A stretch of 64,000 nt of DNA from Acetivibrio mesophilus. Lineage in GTDB: Bacteria; Bacillota; Clostridia; Acetivibrionales; Acetivibrionaceae. The stretch covers positions 36,480 to 100,479 of the forward strand of contig NZ_RLII01000011.1 of assembly GCF_004102745.1 (NCBI RefSeq), written 5' to 3'. The notes under the pieces are model-generated. The model searched no databases and was not told where the DNA came from. It saw nothing but the letters and a program-made list of their open reading frames with translations. Below, in pieces: positions 35,900 through 44,687 of the stretch. Numbering within the stretch: position 1 is the stretch's first letter; every line of letters begins with the position of its first letter. The translations under genes and the position numbers were made by a program.

Positions 35900-37012
35900 A
35901 TGGCAAGCGTTAAACTAAAAGGTATATACAAAAGGTATTCAGGTGGGGTTACTGCAGTAAATGACTTTAATTTGGATATTGAAGATAAGGAATTTATTAT
36001 ATTGGTAGGACCATCTGGATGTGGAAAAACTACAACTTTAAGAATGGTTGCTGGTTTGGAAGAAATTTCGGAAGGTGAGCTTTATATAGGTGACAAACTG
36101 GTTAATGACGTTGCACCTAAGGACAGAGATATCGCGATGGTTTTCCAGAACTATGCTTTGTATCCTCATATGTCCGTGTTTGATAACATGGCATTTGGAT
36201 TGAAGCTGAGGAAGATACCAAAGGATGAGATTAAGAGAAGAGTTCTTGAAGCTGCAAAGATACTTGATATAGAACATTTGCTTGAAAGAAAGCCGAAGGC
36301 ATTGTCCGGAGGTCAGAGACAGAGGGTTGCGTTGGGTCGTGCTATAGTTCGTGATCCTAAGGTATTCTTGATGGATGAGCCTTTGTCAAACCTTGATGCA
36401 AAGCTGAGAGTTCAGATGAGAACCGAAATCAGCAAGCTGCATCAGAGACTTCAGACAACATTCATCTACGTTACTCATGACCAGACAGAAGCTTTGACAA
36501 TGGGTACAAGAATTGTTGTTATGAAGGATGGATATATTCAACAGGTTGATACTCCAAGCAATCTCTATGAAAGACCTTGCAATATGTTCGTTGCAGGATT
36601 TATCGGAAGCCCTCAAATGAACTTTGTAAATGCAAAGGTTGAAAAGCGCGGAGAAGAGATTCACCTCTTGTTTGGAAAGCAAGATATCAAACTTCCGGAA
36701 GGAAAAGCTAAGAAGCTTGAAGGAAGTGAATATATAGGCAAAGAAGTAGTAATGGGTATACGTCCTGAAAATGTTCATGACGAAGCTATTTATCTTGAAT
36801 CAATGGCTGACAGCATTATAAATTCAAGAGTTGAAGTTGTGGAAATGCTTGGTTCGGAAACATTGCTTTATATGGTAGTAGATGATATTGACTTTACTGC
36901 AAGAGTTAATCCTAGAACAAAGGCAAGACCGGGCGATGTGATTAAGGTTGCTCTTGATACCAATAAGATTCATCTCTTTGACAAAGAGACAGAAAGAACT
37001 ATAATGAACTAA
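35900..37012 (+). CDS. Sugar ABC transporter ATPase, UgpC/MsmK type
   Basis: 370 residues. Nucleotide-binding domain with Walker A GPSGCGKTT, signature LSGGQRQRVALGRA, Walker B VFLMDEPLSNLDAKLR and H-loop YVTHDQTEA, then a C-terminal OB-type (TOBE) regulatory domain (about 240-370, GIRPENV). This is the CUT1 sugar-importer subfamily. No binding protein or permease gene adjoins it, so it probably energises several oligosaccharide importers encoded elsewhere, as MsmK does in streptococci. ATG 35900 after GGGAGGGG is the start; the upstream codon at 35828 adds 24 unlikely residues. Confidence 0.92.
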   Translation: MASVKLKGIYKRYSGGVTAVNDFNLDIEDKEFIILVGPSGCGKTTTLRMVAGLEEISEGELYIGDKLVNDVAPKDRDIAMVFQNYALYPHMSVFDNMAFGLKLRKIPKDEIKRRVLEAAKILDIEHLLERKPKALSGGQRQRVALGRAIVRDPKVFLMDEPLSNLDAKLRVQMRTEISKLHQRLQTTFIYVTHDQTEALTMGTRIVVMKDGYIQQVDTPSNLYERPCNMFVAGFIGSPQMNFVNAKVEKRGEEIHLLFGKQDIKLPEGKAKKLEGSEYIGKEVVMGIRPENVHDEAIYLESMADSIINSRVEVVEMLGSETLLYMVVDDIDFTARVNPRTKARPGDVIKVALDTNKIHLFDKETERTIMN

Positions 37013-37025
37013 TAATGAATGTAAA

Positions 37026-37064
37026 TAAAAAGGAAAGATTTATTAAAATCTTTCCTTTTTTATT
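37026..37064 (+). terminator. Terminator after the ABC ATPase gene
   Basis: AAAAGGAAAGATT pairs with AATCTTTCCTTTT, followed by T residues. Confidence 0.88.
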
Positions 37065-37130
37065 TTATTTTGTGTATAATAAAATAGAGAGTTTAGAGTA
37101 CTTAGATATTATAAGAACTATAGATTATGA

Positions 37131-37171
37131 TTATCAGTAGACCAAAGGTCACAGTTTATACCAGCTGATAA
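37131..37171 (+). other. Leader hairpin before the CdaR-type gene
   Basis: TTATCAG (37131-37137) pairs with CTGATAA (37165-37171), enclosing GACC-AAA-GGTC (37140-37150). It ends just before the ribosome-binding site AAGGGAAGG, so it could affect translation. Confidence 0.4.
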
Positions 37172-37187
37172 AAAGGGAAGGATTAAG

Positions 37188-38273
37188 ATGTCTATAAAGC
37201 TATATCAGAATCTCGTAAATCAAATAAAGGACGTAATTGATTCGGAGTTTGGAATAATGGATGATACCGGCCTTATCTTGGCCTGCTCAAATGAGAAAAA
37301 AGTCGGGCAGAGCAATCCGCTGGCATCTGAGGTGATGAGGTCTAAAGATCAGTTCGTAATAATTGAAGGGCAGACGTTTCAAAAGGTGTATATTAAAAAC
37401 AAGCTTGAGTTTATTACATTTATCAGCTCAGACTGCACAAATGGCAACAAATTTCTTGCATTGATATCAATTAATGCCATTAACATGAAGAGCTATTTTG
37501 ACGAAAAATATGATAAGATCAGTTTTATTAAAGGAATAATTCTTGATAATATTCTTCCTGGGGACATCACTTTGAGAGCCAAGGAACTTCATCTTCCAAA
37601 TAATGCAAATAGGGTAGTTTTTCTCATAGAGACGGAAAAGACAAAGGATATTTATGCCCATGAGATAGTAGAAGGACTTTTTCCCGTTAAAAACAAAGAC
37701 TTCGTCATAGTGCTTGACGATGAGACAGTGGTGCTTATAAAGGAGCTGAAGGCTGAGTATGACTACAAGGAAGTAAATAAAATTTCCAGAGTTATAATTG
37801 ACACATTGTCCACGGAGGGGATGATTAAGGCGAGAATTGGAATCGGTACTGTCGTGGATAATATAAAAGATATAGGACGTTCTTTCAAGGAGGCGCAGAT
37901 GGCGCTGCTCATTGGAGGTATTTTTGACAGTGAAAAGAGTGTGATTGATTATAACAAGCTGGGGATAGGAAGACTCATATACCAACTCCCTCCGACGTTA
38001 TGCAACCTGTTTTTAAAAGAGGTATTTAAGGAGGGGTCCTTTGAAGCTTTGGATTCCGAGACGATGTATACGATCACCAAATTCTTTGAAAACAATCTCA
38101 ATGTGAGTGAGACTTCAAGGCAGCTTTATGTTCATAGAAATACCCTTGTGTATAGATTGGATAAGATTCAAAAAATCACAGGCCTTGACCTTAGATTGTT
38201 TGATGACGCAATAATATTCAAAGTTGCCATGCTGGTGAAGAAGTATCTTGACAGTAATCATGACTTTGTGTAG
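37188..38273 (+). CDS. CdaR/PucR-type transcriptional regulator
   Basis: 361 residues. The N-terminal sugar-diacid-recognition region (GIMDDTGLILACSNEKKVGQ) is typical of CdaR. A central GGDEF-like degenerate domain follows (about 190-270), and a C-terminal PucR helix-turn-helix (about 300-355) with NNLNVSETSRQLYVHRNTLVYRLDKI. CdaR regulators respond to sugar acids such as glucarate in enterobacteria; the ligand here is unknown. Its position between a sugar-ABC ATPase and ftsE suggests carbohydrate control but proves nothing. ATG after AAGGGAAGG; a leader hairpin precedes it. Confidence 0.85.
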   Translation: MSIKLYQNLVNQIKDVIDSEFGIMDDTGLILACSNEKKVGQSNPLASEVMRSKDQFVIIEGQTFQKVYIKNKLEFITFISSDCTNGNKFLALISINAINMKSYFDEKYDKISFIKGIILDNILPGDITLRAKELHLPNNANRVVFLIETEKTKDIYAHEIVEGLFPVKNKDFVIVLDDETVVLIKELKAEYDYKEVNKISRVIIDTLSTEGMIKARIGIGTVVDNIKDIGRSFKEAQMALLIGGIFDSEKSVIDYNKLGIGRLIYQLPPTLCNLFLKEVFKEGSFEALDSETMYTITKFFENNLNVSETSRQLYVHRNTLVYRLDKIQKITGLDLRLFDDAIIFKVAMLVKKYLDSNHDFV

Positions 38274-38335
38274 AAGCTAATGGGGTTATTTAAGTTTACA
38301 CTTGTTTGGGGTATTTGCAAATGGCTATCTGACAA

Positions 38336-38364
38336 TTGCAAAAAATGATTTTTTAAGATAAAAT
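38336..38364 (+). promoter_or_regulatory. Promoter of the ftsE operon
   Basis: TTGCAA (38336-38341), 17 bases, TAAAAT (38359-38364), about 65 bases ahead of the ftsE start. Confidence 0.7.
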
Positions 38365-38433
38365 ATTGCACGAAAGATAATCTTTTAAATACACTGGATT
38401 AAAATCCGGACGATTGCCCTTAAGGAGGTCAAC

Positions 38434-39141
38434 GTGGTAGAGTATAGATCAGTTACAAAGAAGTATCCAAATGGTACATTAGCGTTAAGTAATATTAACC
38501 TTACTATAAATAAAGGAGAATTTGCGTTTTTTGTAGGTCCTAGTGGTTCCGGTAAGTCTACCTTGCTTAAGCTTATCTTAAAAGAAGAGGACCCTACGGA
38601 AGGGGAGGTTTTTGTAAATGGTTATGAGCTTTCTTCAATGACCAGAAAAGATATCCCTCTCTTAAGAAGGAGTCTTGGGGTCGTGTTTCAGGATTTTAGG
38701 CTTCTTCCCAATAAAACCGTATATGAAAATGTGGAGTTTGCGATGCAGATTACCGAGGCACTTCCGAAGGAGATAAGGAGACAGGTGCCTATGTCCCTTG
38801 CTTTGGTTGGATTGAGTAAGAAAGCCAAGGCTTATCCCAATCAATTATCCGGGGGTGAGCAGCAAAGGGTGGCTTTGGCACGGGCTCTTGTGAACAATCC
38901 GTCTCTTTTGATTGCCGATGAGCCCACCGGTAATCTTGACCCCGAAACATCTTGGGAGATAATGAAGCTTCTTGCAGAAGTAAACTACAGAGGGACTACA
39001 GTGATTGTTGCAACCCATGAGAAGAGCATTGTGGATGCAATGAAAAAACGTGTAATAGCTATTGATAAAGGAGTAATAATAAGAGATCAGGAGAAAGGAC
39101 AGTACGAAGATGAAGTTAAGAACCACCAAATATATTATTAA
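38434..39141 (+). CDS. ftsE: Cell division ATP-binding protein FtsE
   Basis: 235 residues, ABC ATPase with Walker [10 protein letters not shown], signature [14 protein letters not shown] and [14 protein letters not shown]. It forms the FtsEX complex, which gates peptidoglycan hydrolases outside the membrane during division, or sporulation in Bacillus. GTG start six bases after AAGGAGG. The 3' end overlaps ftsX by 32 bases in another frame, and an M23 peptidase follows, the usual FtsEX partner arrangement. Confidence 0.95.
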   Translation: MVEYRSVTKKYPNGTLALSNINLTINKGEFAFFVGPSGSGKSTLLKLILKEEDPTEGEVFVNGYELSSMTRKDIPLLRRSLGVVFQDFRLLPNKTVYENVEFAMQITEALPKEIRRQVPMSLALVGLSKKAKAYPNQLSGGEQQRVALARALVNNPSLLIADEPTGNLDPETSWEIMKLLAEVNYRGTTVIVATHEKSIVDAMKKRVIAIDKGVIIRDQEKGQYEDEVKNHQIYY

Positions 39142-39994
39142 AGAAGGTTTTATAAATACTTATAGAAATGTGCTTATGTCTCTTGCTTCAATGGGTGTTG
39201 TTTCTGCTTCTCTAATAATACTGGGATTTTTTCTCGTTATAACAACGAATATAGAGCACAATACCCGATTTTTGAAGGAACAGCCGGAAATGCAGGTGTT
39301 TTGCAACCCGAGCCTGGATGAACACCAGGTGGGAATGCTACAGTGGAATATAAGTCGTGACGAAAGAATAGAAGAGTTCGAAAAGGTTGATAAGACAGCA
39401 GCTTTTGAGAAGGCCAAGAAAATGCTTGGGGATGATAGTGAAATCCTTGAGGGGCTTGATGAAAGTATTATGCCGGTTTCATATATAATTAAGCTTAAAA
39501 ATTCCAAGGATTATGAGGATATTGTTGAAAAGTACAGGAATTATCCCGGAGTAGATAGTGTCCAGTATTCCAAAAAGGCTATAGATTTTGTGAACAAAAT
39601 ACTTCGTGTCTTGCAAATTGGAAGTTCTGCGCTTATAATTATATTGTCGGCTATTGCTGTGTTTATAATATCAAATACCATTAAACTTACGGTATTTGCC
39701 AGAAGAAAAGAAATCAATATAATGAAATACATAGGAGCTACCGACTGGTTTATTAGATGGCCCTTTATTGTAGAAGGCATTATAATCGGACTGGTTGGAG
39801 CCGTTGTAAGCTTTATGATTATATATTTAGTGTACAGAATCGGGGGCGGCAGTATTGGGAACGACATGGCTATGCTTGAGCTGGTCAGCATGGGAGACAT
39901 GAGTTTTCAGCTTATTTCTACCTTCTGTATGTTAGGAGCGTTTGTTGGAGCTTTGGGAAGCGTAATATCAATACAAAAATACTTACGTGTTTAA
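39110..39994 (+). CDS. ftsX: Cell division membrane protein FtsX
   Basis: 294 residues, four membrane helices (about 21-43, 167-190, 212-237, 262-284). A large extracellular loop after the first helix (about 45-155) binds hydrolase partners. KEINIMKYIGATDWFIRWPF is the FtsX signature of the MacB/FtsX family. The start lies 32 bases inside ftsE, so translation is coupled. It likely passes ATP-driven conformational change to the coiled-coil M23 protein encoded next. Confidence 0.95.
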   Translation: MKLRTTKYIIKEGFINTYRNVLMSLASMGVVSASLIILGFFLVITTNIEHNTRFLKEQPEMQVFCNPSLDEHQVGMLQWNISRDERIEEFEKVDKTAAFEKAKKMLGDDSEILEGLDESIMPVSYIIKLKNSKDYEDIVEKYRNYPGVDSVQYSKKAIDFVNKILRVLQIGSSALIIILSAIAVFIISNTIKLTVFARRKEINIMKYIGATDWFIRWPFIVEGIIIGLVGAVVSFMIIYLVYRIGGGSIGNDMAMLELVSMGDMSFQLISTFCMLGAFVGALGSVISIQKYLRV

Positions 39995-40062
39995 ATCACT
40001 TGCTTGCAAATGCATATGGGGAACAAAAGATAAATTCAAAACTAAATCAAGGGGGTTAGATT

Positions 40063-41190
40063 GTGAAGAAGGCAGTATTAATAGTTTTGATGTTTTCCTT
40101 AGTTTTATCATCTTTGATGATACCCGCGTTTGGGGAAACTGTTTCGGAGGTACAAAAGCAGAAAAGTACTGTTGACAGCAAATTGAACAGTATTACAAAT
40201 CAGAAGAAGCAGGAGAAGCAAAAGCTCAGTTCGGTTGAAAGTGAGAAGAAAAGAATAGCATCAGAACAAGAGCAGAAGAGTAAGGAATATAATTCCCTAA
40301 ATCAACAAGTTGAAGAATTAGATGAACATATAGCAGAAGTAGATGCTGCAATAAAGGAAAGTGAAAAACGGTACAATGAACAGATGGAGTTGCTTAAACG
40401 CAGAATTAATGTAATGTATCAAAACTCCGGATCTACATATGTTGAGACACTGGCAGAGTCGGAGAACTTTATTGATTTTCTAAATAAGCTTGAGATTGTT
40501 GCTGCCATAAGTAAAAAGGACAAGGAAATAATTGAAGACATCAAGCAGGCTAAAGAAGATGTAGAGTTCAAAAAGAAGCTTGCAGTAGAGAAACGGGATA
40601 TTATTAAGGAAAAGGCTGAGCAATCATTAAAGGCAATAAATGAATTGAGTGTTGCAAGATCAAAGCTCGATAGTGAAATTAGCAGTATAAACGCACAGCT
40701 GAAGAAACTTGAACAGCAGGAAAATGAGTTAATAAGGAAGTCGAATGCCCTTGCCAATGAGATAAGAAAACTTCAGCAAAGCGGAAATTATGCCGGTGGA
40801 AGTATGCGCTGGCCTGCGCCCAGTAGCTCAACGATTTCATCCTACTTCGGCAACAGACTTCATCCAATACTTAAGGTGTATAAAATGCATACAGGCATAG
40901 ATATTTCGGCTAGTAGCGGTAAATCGATAGTAGCTGCCAATAAGGGAGTAGTCATAATGTCGGGATGGCAGGATGGATACGGATATACAGTGGTTGTTGA
41001 CCATGGCGGTGGGATTACTACATTGTATGCGCACTGCAGTAAGCTGCTTGTTAAAGTGGGCGATTCGGTTAATGCAGGAGATACAATTGCAAAAGTAGGA
41101 AGCACTGGACTTTCTACCGGGCCTCATTTGCACTTTGAGGTGAGGAAAAACGGTACTCCAGTTAATCCGCTAGACTATGTAAAGCCATAA
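40063..41190 (+). CDS. M23 peptidase with coiled-coil (EnvC/PcsB-like FtsEX partner)
   Basis: 375 residues. Signal peptide (1-21, [14 protein letters not shown]), a long coiled coil (about 25-240) rich in Lys, Glu and Gln, then a LytM/M23 domain (about 248-375). Zinc and catalytic residues are complete: HTGIDIS, and HLHFEV near the C-terminus. This is therefore an active endopeptidase and not a degenerate activator such as E. coli EnvC. Coiled coil plus position behind ftsX mark it as the FtsEX-controlled hydrolase. GTG start after AAGGGGG. Confidence 0.92.
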   Translation: MKKAVLIVLMFSLVLSSLMIPAFGETVSEVQKQKSTVDSKLNSITNQKKQEKQKLSSVESEKKRIASEQEQKSKEYNSLNQQVEELDEHIAEVDAAIKESEKRYNEQMELLKRRINVMYQNSGSTYVETLAESENFIDFLNKLEIVAAISKKDKEIIEDIKQAKEDVEFKKKLAVEKRDIIKEKAEQSLKAINELSVARSKLDSEISSINAQLKKLEQQENELIRKSNALANEIRKLQQSGNYAGGSMRWPAPSSSTISSYFGNRLHPILKVYKMHTGIDISASSGKSIVAANKGVVIMSGWQDGYGYTVVVDHGGGITTLYAHCSKLLVKVGDSVNAGDTIAKVGSTGLSTGPHLHFEVRKNGTPVNPLDYVKP

Positions 41191-41229
41191 AACAACGTTA
41201 TAATAAGATAATTGGGATAATCATACAAT

Positions 41230-41264
41230 AAAGCTCGTACTTTTTTCGGTACGAGTTTTATTTT
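41230..41264 (+). terminator. Terminator between the M23 and S41 genes
   Basis: CTCGTAC (41234-41240) pairs with GTACGAG (41249-41255), flanked by A and T runs. Confidence 0.8.
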
Positions 41265-41403
41265 CGCAATAAAAATATTATTAATAAATCAGGCATATGA
41301 TATAATATAACGAGGTGTAATAAACCAGGGGTAACAGATTAAGCAGCAATCATGAATATATTATTATTTGTGATATATAAAACTAAAAGGGAGTGTTTTT
41401 AAG

Positions 41404-42693
41404 TTGAATAAAAATATTTTTACATCTAAGTTTCTTCCAATTCTGCTGGCCGCATTACTTGCATCGTCAGCAACTGCATACGGGATGCTTTTATGGCATT
41501 ATAAAAACCCAGCGTATGTAGTATTATCCGAAGATGAGGCTAAGGCTTATGAAAATAAAGTTGGTAAGAAGTTTAATCCTGAATATGCAATAACCTTTGA
41601 CAAAAACAGTGTTGATTTTGAGAATATTCAAAAATATAACGAAGTAAAAAGGCTGTTAAATGGTTATTATTATGAGGAAGTTAACCAGAATGATATGCTT
41701 GAAGGGTCCATTGCGGGAATGGTGGATTCATTAAAAGACCCCTATACTGTATACTTTACAAAAGAGCAAATGAAAGTTTTTGATGAAAATACAACCGGGA
41801 GCTATGTGGGCATAGGGGTATCATTAAATATGGACGAAGAAGGGCTATTGACTATAGTAGAAGCATTTCCTGAGTCACCGGCAAAAGATGTGGGAATGAT
41901 GTCAGGAGACAAGATAGTCAAAGTGGACAACGAAGACGTTACGACTATAAGAGATCAAGACTATATTATTAGTAAGATTAAGGGTGAGGAGAATACCAAG
42001 GTCAAGATTACTGTTTTTCGACCATCCGAGGGTACATATTTGGATTTTGACATAATAAGGAAAAAGATAAAAATTGAGAATATCACTAGCGAGGTAATGG
42101 ACGGAAATATTGGATATATCAAAATCAATATGTTTGACAGTGAGATTGCGAAATATTTCGGAAATCACTTAAATGGGCTTGTTGATAAGAACATAAAAGG
42201 ATTGATAATAGATTTGAGAGATAACCCCGGCGGTGACTATAATGAGGTTTGTGCCATAGCGGACCGACTACTTCCGGAAGGCCTGATTGTTTATACTGAA
42301 GATAAGTTGGGAAATAGAAGCGAGAGAAGGTCGGATTCAACGGAGCTTAATATGCCTTTGGTAATACTGGTTAACGGCTATAGCGCCAGTGCTTCGGAAA
42401 TTTTGTCCGGAGCTGTAAAGGATCATGATAAAGGGACTCTGATAGGAACAAAAACCTTTGGAAAAGGGCTTGTTCAGGCGGTGCAGAAGCTGGAGGACGG
42501 GTCTGGACTTAAGGTGACTGTAGCCAGATATTTTACTCCTTCCGGAGTGTGCATACACAAAGAAGGAATAGAACCGGATATAGTGATTGAACTGGATGAA
42601 AAATATTCAAATTTGTCAGTTTCACAGGTGCCCAGGGAGGATGATGTTCAGCTCAAAAAGGCTCTTGAGGTAATACACGGGCAAATCGACTAA
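41404..42693 (+). CDS. C-terminal processing protease (S41, CtpA/CtpB type)
   Basis: 429 residues. N-terminal membrane anchor (about 11-31), PDZ domain (about 125-215, GIGVSLNMDEEGLLTIVEA and AFPESPAKDVGMMSGDKI), and the S41 domain with Ser329 in GYSASASEI and Lys354 in TKTFGKGLVQ, 25 residues apart as in Bacillus CtpB. It cleaves unstructured C-termini of exported proteins. In Bacillus such enzymes act in sporulation signalling, and in other Firmicutes ctp genes often follow ftsEX and an M23 gene, as here. TTG start after GGGAG. Confidence 0.93.
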   Translation: MNKNIFTSKFLPILLAALLASSATAYGMLLWHYKNPAYVVLSEDEAKAYENKVGKKFNPEYAITFDKNSVDFENIQKYNEVKRLLNGYYYEEVNQNDMLEGSIAGMVDSLKDPYTVYFTKEQMKVFDENTTGSYVGIGVSLNMDEEGLLTIVEAFPESPAKDVGMMSGDKIVKVDNEDVTTIRDQDYIISKIKGEENTKVKITVFRPSEGTYLDFDIIRKKIKIENITSEVMDGNIGYIKINMFDSEIAKYFGNHLNGLVDKNIKGLIIDLRDNPGGDYNEVCAIADRLLPEGLIVYTEDKLGNRSERRSDSTELNMPLVILVNGYSASASEILSGAVKDHDKGTLIGTKTFGKGLVQAVQKLEDGSGLKVTVARYFTPSGVCIHKEGIEPDIVIELDEKYSNLSVSQVPREDDVQLKKALEVIHGQID

Positions 42694-42731
42694 TATCCAA
42701 CTGCAAAAACCTCCGAAAAAGAACTTTTATT

Positions 42732-42761
42732 TGCATATTGTTTAATGTTTTAGGCATACTA
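42732..42761 (+). promoter_or_regulatory. Sigma-G-like promoter of the SASP gene
   Basis: TGCATA (42732-42737), 17 bases, CATACTA (42755-42761). This matches the forespore sigma-G consensus rather than sigma-A and fits a spore-protein gene. Confidence 0.7.
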
Positions 42762-42810
42762 AGATTAAACATTGCAATTCTAACACGAACAATAGGAGGT
42801 GCAGGGCGAG

Positions 42811-42984
42811 TTGGAAAACATAGACGAAAAATTGAAGTACGAAATAATAACAGAGTTAGGGCTTTTTGACAAGGTTAGTAAAAATGGTTGGAAGAGCCTA
42901 ACGGCTAAGGAGACGGGACGCATTGGCGGCCTTATTACCAAAAGGAAAAAGATGATGCAAATGGAAAAGAGTCAGCAGGCTTAA
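42811..42984 (+). CDS. Small acid-soluble spore protein, alpha/beta type
   Basis: 57 residues. The sequence LKYEIITELGLFDKVSKNGW, then LTAKETGRIGGLITKRKK, follows the alpha/beta SASP pattern: KYEIA.ELG in helix 1 and the G-GG-TKR end of helix 2. Such proteins coat and protect DNA in the dormant spore. TTG 42811 is preferred, 11 bases after AGGAGG; the GTG at 42799 overlaps that site. A sigma-G-like promoter lies 50 bases upstream and a terminator follows. It belongs to the less conserved (SspF-like) clostridial group. Confidence 0.88.
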   Translation: MENIDEKLKYEIITELGLFDKVSKNGWKSLTAKETGRIGGLITKRKKMMQMEKSQQA

Positions 42985-43043
42985 TTTGGGCAGAATTTAT
43001 TCTTTGGAAGGATACATAATATAAGCTTCTATGACCTTTGTGG

Positions 43044-43085
43044 CGGGATGTATTAGAAAAATACATCCCGTTTTGACGCTTTTTT
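43044..43085 (+). terminator. SASP gene terminator
   Basis: CGGGATGTATT (43044-43054) pairs with AATACATCCCG (43060-43070), followed by a broken T run. Confidence 0.88.
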
Positions 43086-43102
43086 AGAATTTATGCTATA
43101 AT
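43073..43102 (+). promoter_or_regulatory. Promoter of the methyltransferase-MGMT pair
   Basis: TTGACG (43073-43078), 18 bases, TATAAT (43097-43102) with extended TGC. It overlaps the tail of the SASP terminator. Confidence 0.75.
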
Positions 43103-43142
43103 TATTTCTGCTGGAGGGCCAAAGCTTCAAAGGCCCATTTGC

Positions 43143-43892
43143 ATGGGGGTGGAAAATATCTATAGGGATTTTGCTTATATATATGATAAATTAATGTATG
43201 ATGTGGACTATAAAGAGTGGGCAGACTATATTGAGAAAATTTTCCAAGAATATGAAGTTAAGCCGTCTCTAATAGCCGATCTTGGGTGTGGTACAGGCAA
43301 TTTTTGTGTTGAGATGGACAAAAAGGGCTATGAAATGATAGGTATAGATTCGTCCTTGGATATGTTAAATTGTGCTAAAAAGAAATCCGAAGGAAGGAAC
43401 ATTCTTTATCTTAACCAAGATATGACGGATTTTGAACTGTATGGGACGGTGGATGCTATTGTGTCCCTCATGGATAGTATAAACTATCTGACTTACATAA
43501 AAGATATAAAAAAGCTTTTGAAGCTTGTAAAGAACTATTTAAATCCCGGAGGACTCTTTATATTTGATATAAATACGCCTTACAAGTTTAAAAATATTCT
43601 TAAGGATAACGTATTTTATGATGTTTCAGATGAGATTACCTATGTATGGCAAAATAATTTTGATAGCAAAAGGAAAATTTGCGAGTTTGACATAACGTTT
43701 TTTGTTAAGGAAGGTCAATACTATAACAGGTATGATGAAGTTCATTATGAGAGATGCTATGAAATAGAGGAATTGAAAAAAGTCATAGTTTCAAGCGGCA
43801 TGACTCTTGTAAATGTTTATGACAGTATGACACTCAATCGACCTTTGCCAAAGAGTGAAAGAGTTTTTTTTGTTTGTAAGAACGGGGGATAG
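43143..43892 (+). CDS. Class I SAM-dependent methyltransferase
   Basis: 249 residues. Motif I LIADLGCGTGNFCVEM, acidic residue after strand 2 in IGIDSSLDML, and motif II-like TVDAIVSLMDSINYL. The N-terminal RDFAYIYDKLMYDVDYKEW is typical of a Firmicute family usually annotated only as methyltransferase. The substrate is unknown. It lies three bases ahead of an alkylguanine-transferase-like gene, so the pair is co-transcribed. The ATG has a weak RBS; a GGGCC/GGCCC stem (43116-43136) sits just upstream. Confidence 0.88.
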   Translation: MGVENIYRDFAYIYDKLMYDVDYKEWADYIEKIFQEYEVKPSLIADLGCGTGNFCVEMDKKGYEMIGIDSSLDMLNCAKKKSEGRNILYLNQDMTDFELYGTVDAIVSLMDSINYLTYIKDIKKLLKLVKNYLNPGGLFIFDINTPYKFKNILKDNVFYDVSDEITYVWQNNFDSKRKICEFDITFFVKEGQYYNRYDEVHYERCYEIEELKKVIVSSGMTLVNVYDSMTLNRPLPKSERVFFVCKNGG

Positions 43893-43895
43893 AAT

Positions 43896-44204
43896 ATGTC
43901 CTATTTTGAAAAAGTGTACGAGGTTGTAAAAATGATTCCCGTAGGTAAAGTTGCAACCTATGGGCAGATTGCCAGAATGTTGGGCACGCCCAGGAGGGCA
44001 AAAATTGTGGGATGGGCTCTTCACAAAAATCCATATTATGGAGAGGTTCCCTGTCACAGGGTTGTAAACAGAAACGGTGAAATCAGCTCGGCATTTGCTT
44101 TTGGAGGCGAGTTTGAGCAGAAAAAATTGCTTGAACAAGAAGGCATAATTTTCGATGAAAGCGGGAAAATAAACTTGAACAAGTATTTGTGGAATCCTTA
44201 TTAG
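43896..44204 (+). CDS. MGMT family protein, DNA-binding/active-site domain only
   Basis: 102 residues, only the C-terminal domain of O6-alkylguanine-DNA alkyltransferase: helix-turn-helix KVATYGQIARMLG with an arginine-rich step (TPRRAKIVGWAL), then the acceptor motif PCHRVVN with Cys53. In alkyltransferase-like (ATL) proteins this Cys is usually Trp or Ala, so this small protein keeps the alkyl-acceptor residue while lacking the N-terminal domain. It could repair small adducts or flag them for excision repair; which is uncertain. Coupled to the methyltransferase gene by a three-base gap. Confidence 0.9.
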   Translation: MSYFEKVYEVVKMIPVGKVATYGQIARMLGTPRRAKIVGWALHKNPYYGEVPCHRVVNRNGEISSAFAFGGEFEQKKLLEQEGIIFDESGKINLNKYLWNPY

Positions 44205-44362
44205 TTCCAGCAATAATAAGTTATTTATTATTATTAAATGCAAATAAGTGCAAAATATCAGATTGACAAGCAGTGGCACAATATGATAAACTATTATAGA
44301 TTTAGTAATAGCATGGAAATGTGCGGGCTAAGTTAAAGTATCAAGTTCAGGAGGAGTGCAGG

Positions 44363-44563
44363 ATGGAAAGAGGAAGAGTAAAACGGTTTAATGCTGAAAA
44401 AGGTTTTGGTTTTATCGAGAGAGATGGCGGAAATGATGTTTTCGTTCATTTTTCAGCAATAAACATGGATGGCTATAAGACACTGGAAGAAGGTGCTGAA
44501 GTCGAATTTGAAGTTGTTGAAGGTGCAAAAGGACCTCAAGCTTCAAATGTGACAAAGGCCTAA
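44363..44563 (+). CDS. csp: Cold shock protein (CspA/CspB type)
   Basis: 66 residues, complete cold-shock domain. RNP1 is GFGFIER and RNP2 is VFVHFSAI, followed by [20 protein letters not shown]. It is a single-stranded nucleic-acid chaperone of the cytoplasm. ATG 44363 follows AGGAGGAG; the longer frame from 44321 lacks support. A perfect terminator follows, so it is monocistronic. Confidence 0.95.
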   Translation: MERGRVKRFNAEKGFGFIERDGGNDVFVHFSAINMDGYKTLEEGAEVEFEVVEGAKGPQASNVTKA

Positions 44564-44600
44564 TAAAGTCTTAAAAGATTTAACATAAAAATGGCCATAT

Positions 44601-44632
44601 ACCCCGGTATTCAAATACCGGGGTTTTCAATT
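44601..44632 (+). terminator. csp terminator
   Basis: ACCCCGGTAT pairs with ATACCGGGGT over TCAA, followed by TTT. Confidence 0.88.
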
Positions 44633-44687
44633 ACCTGAAAACGCTATACAAATAGATAAATATGCTTTTAGAGGGTGGGATTTATAG

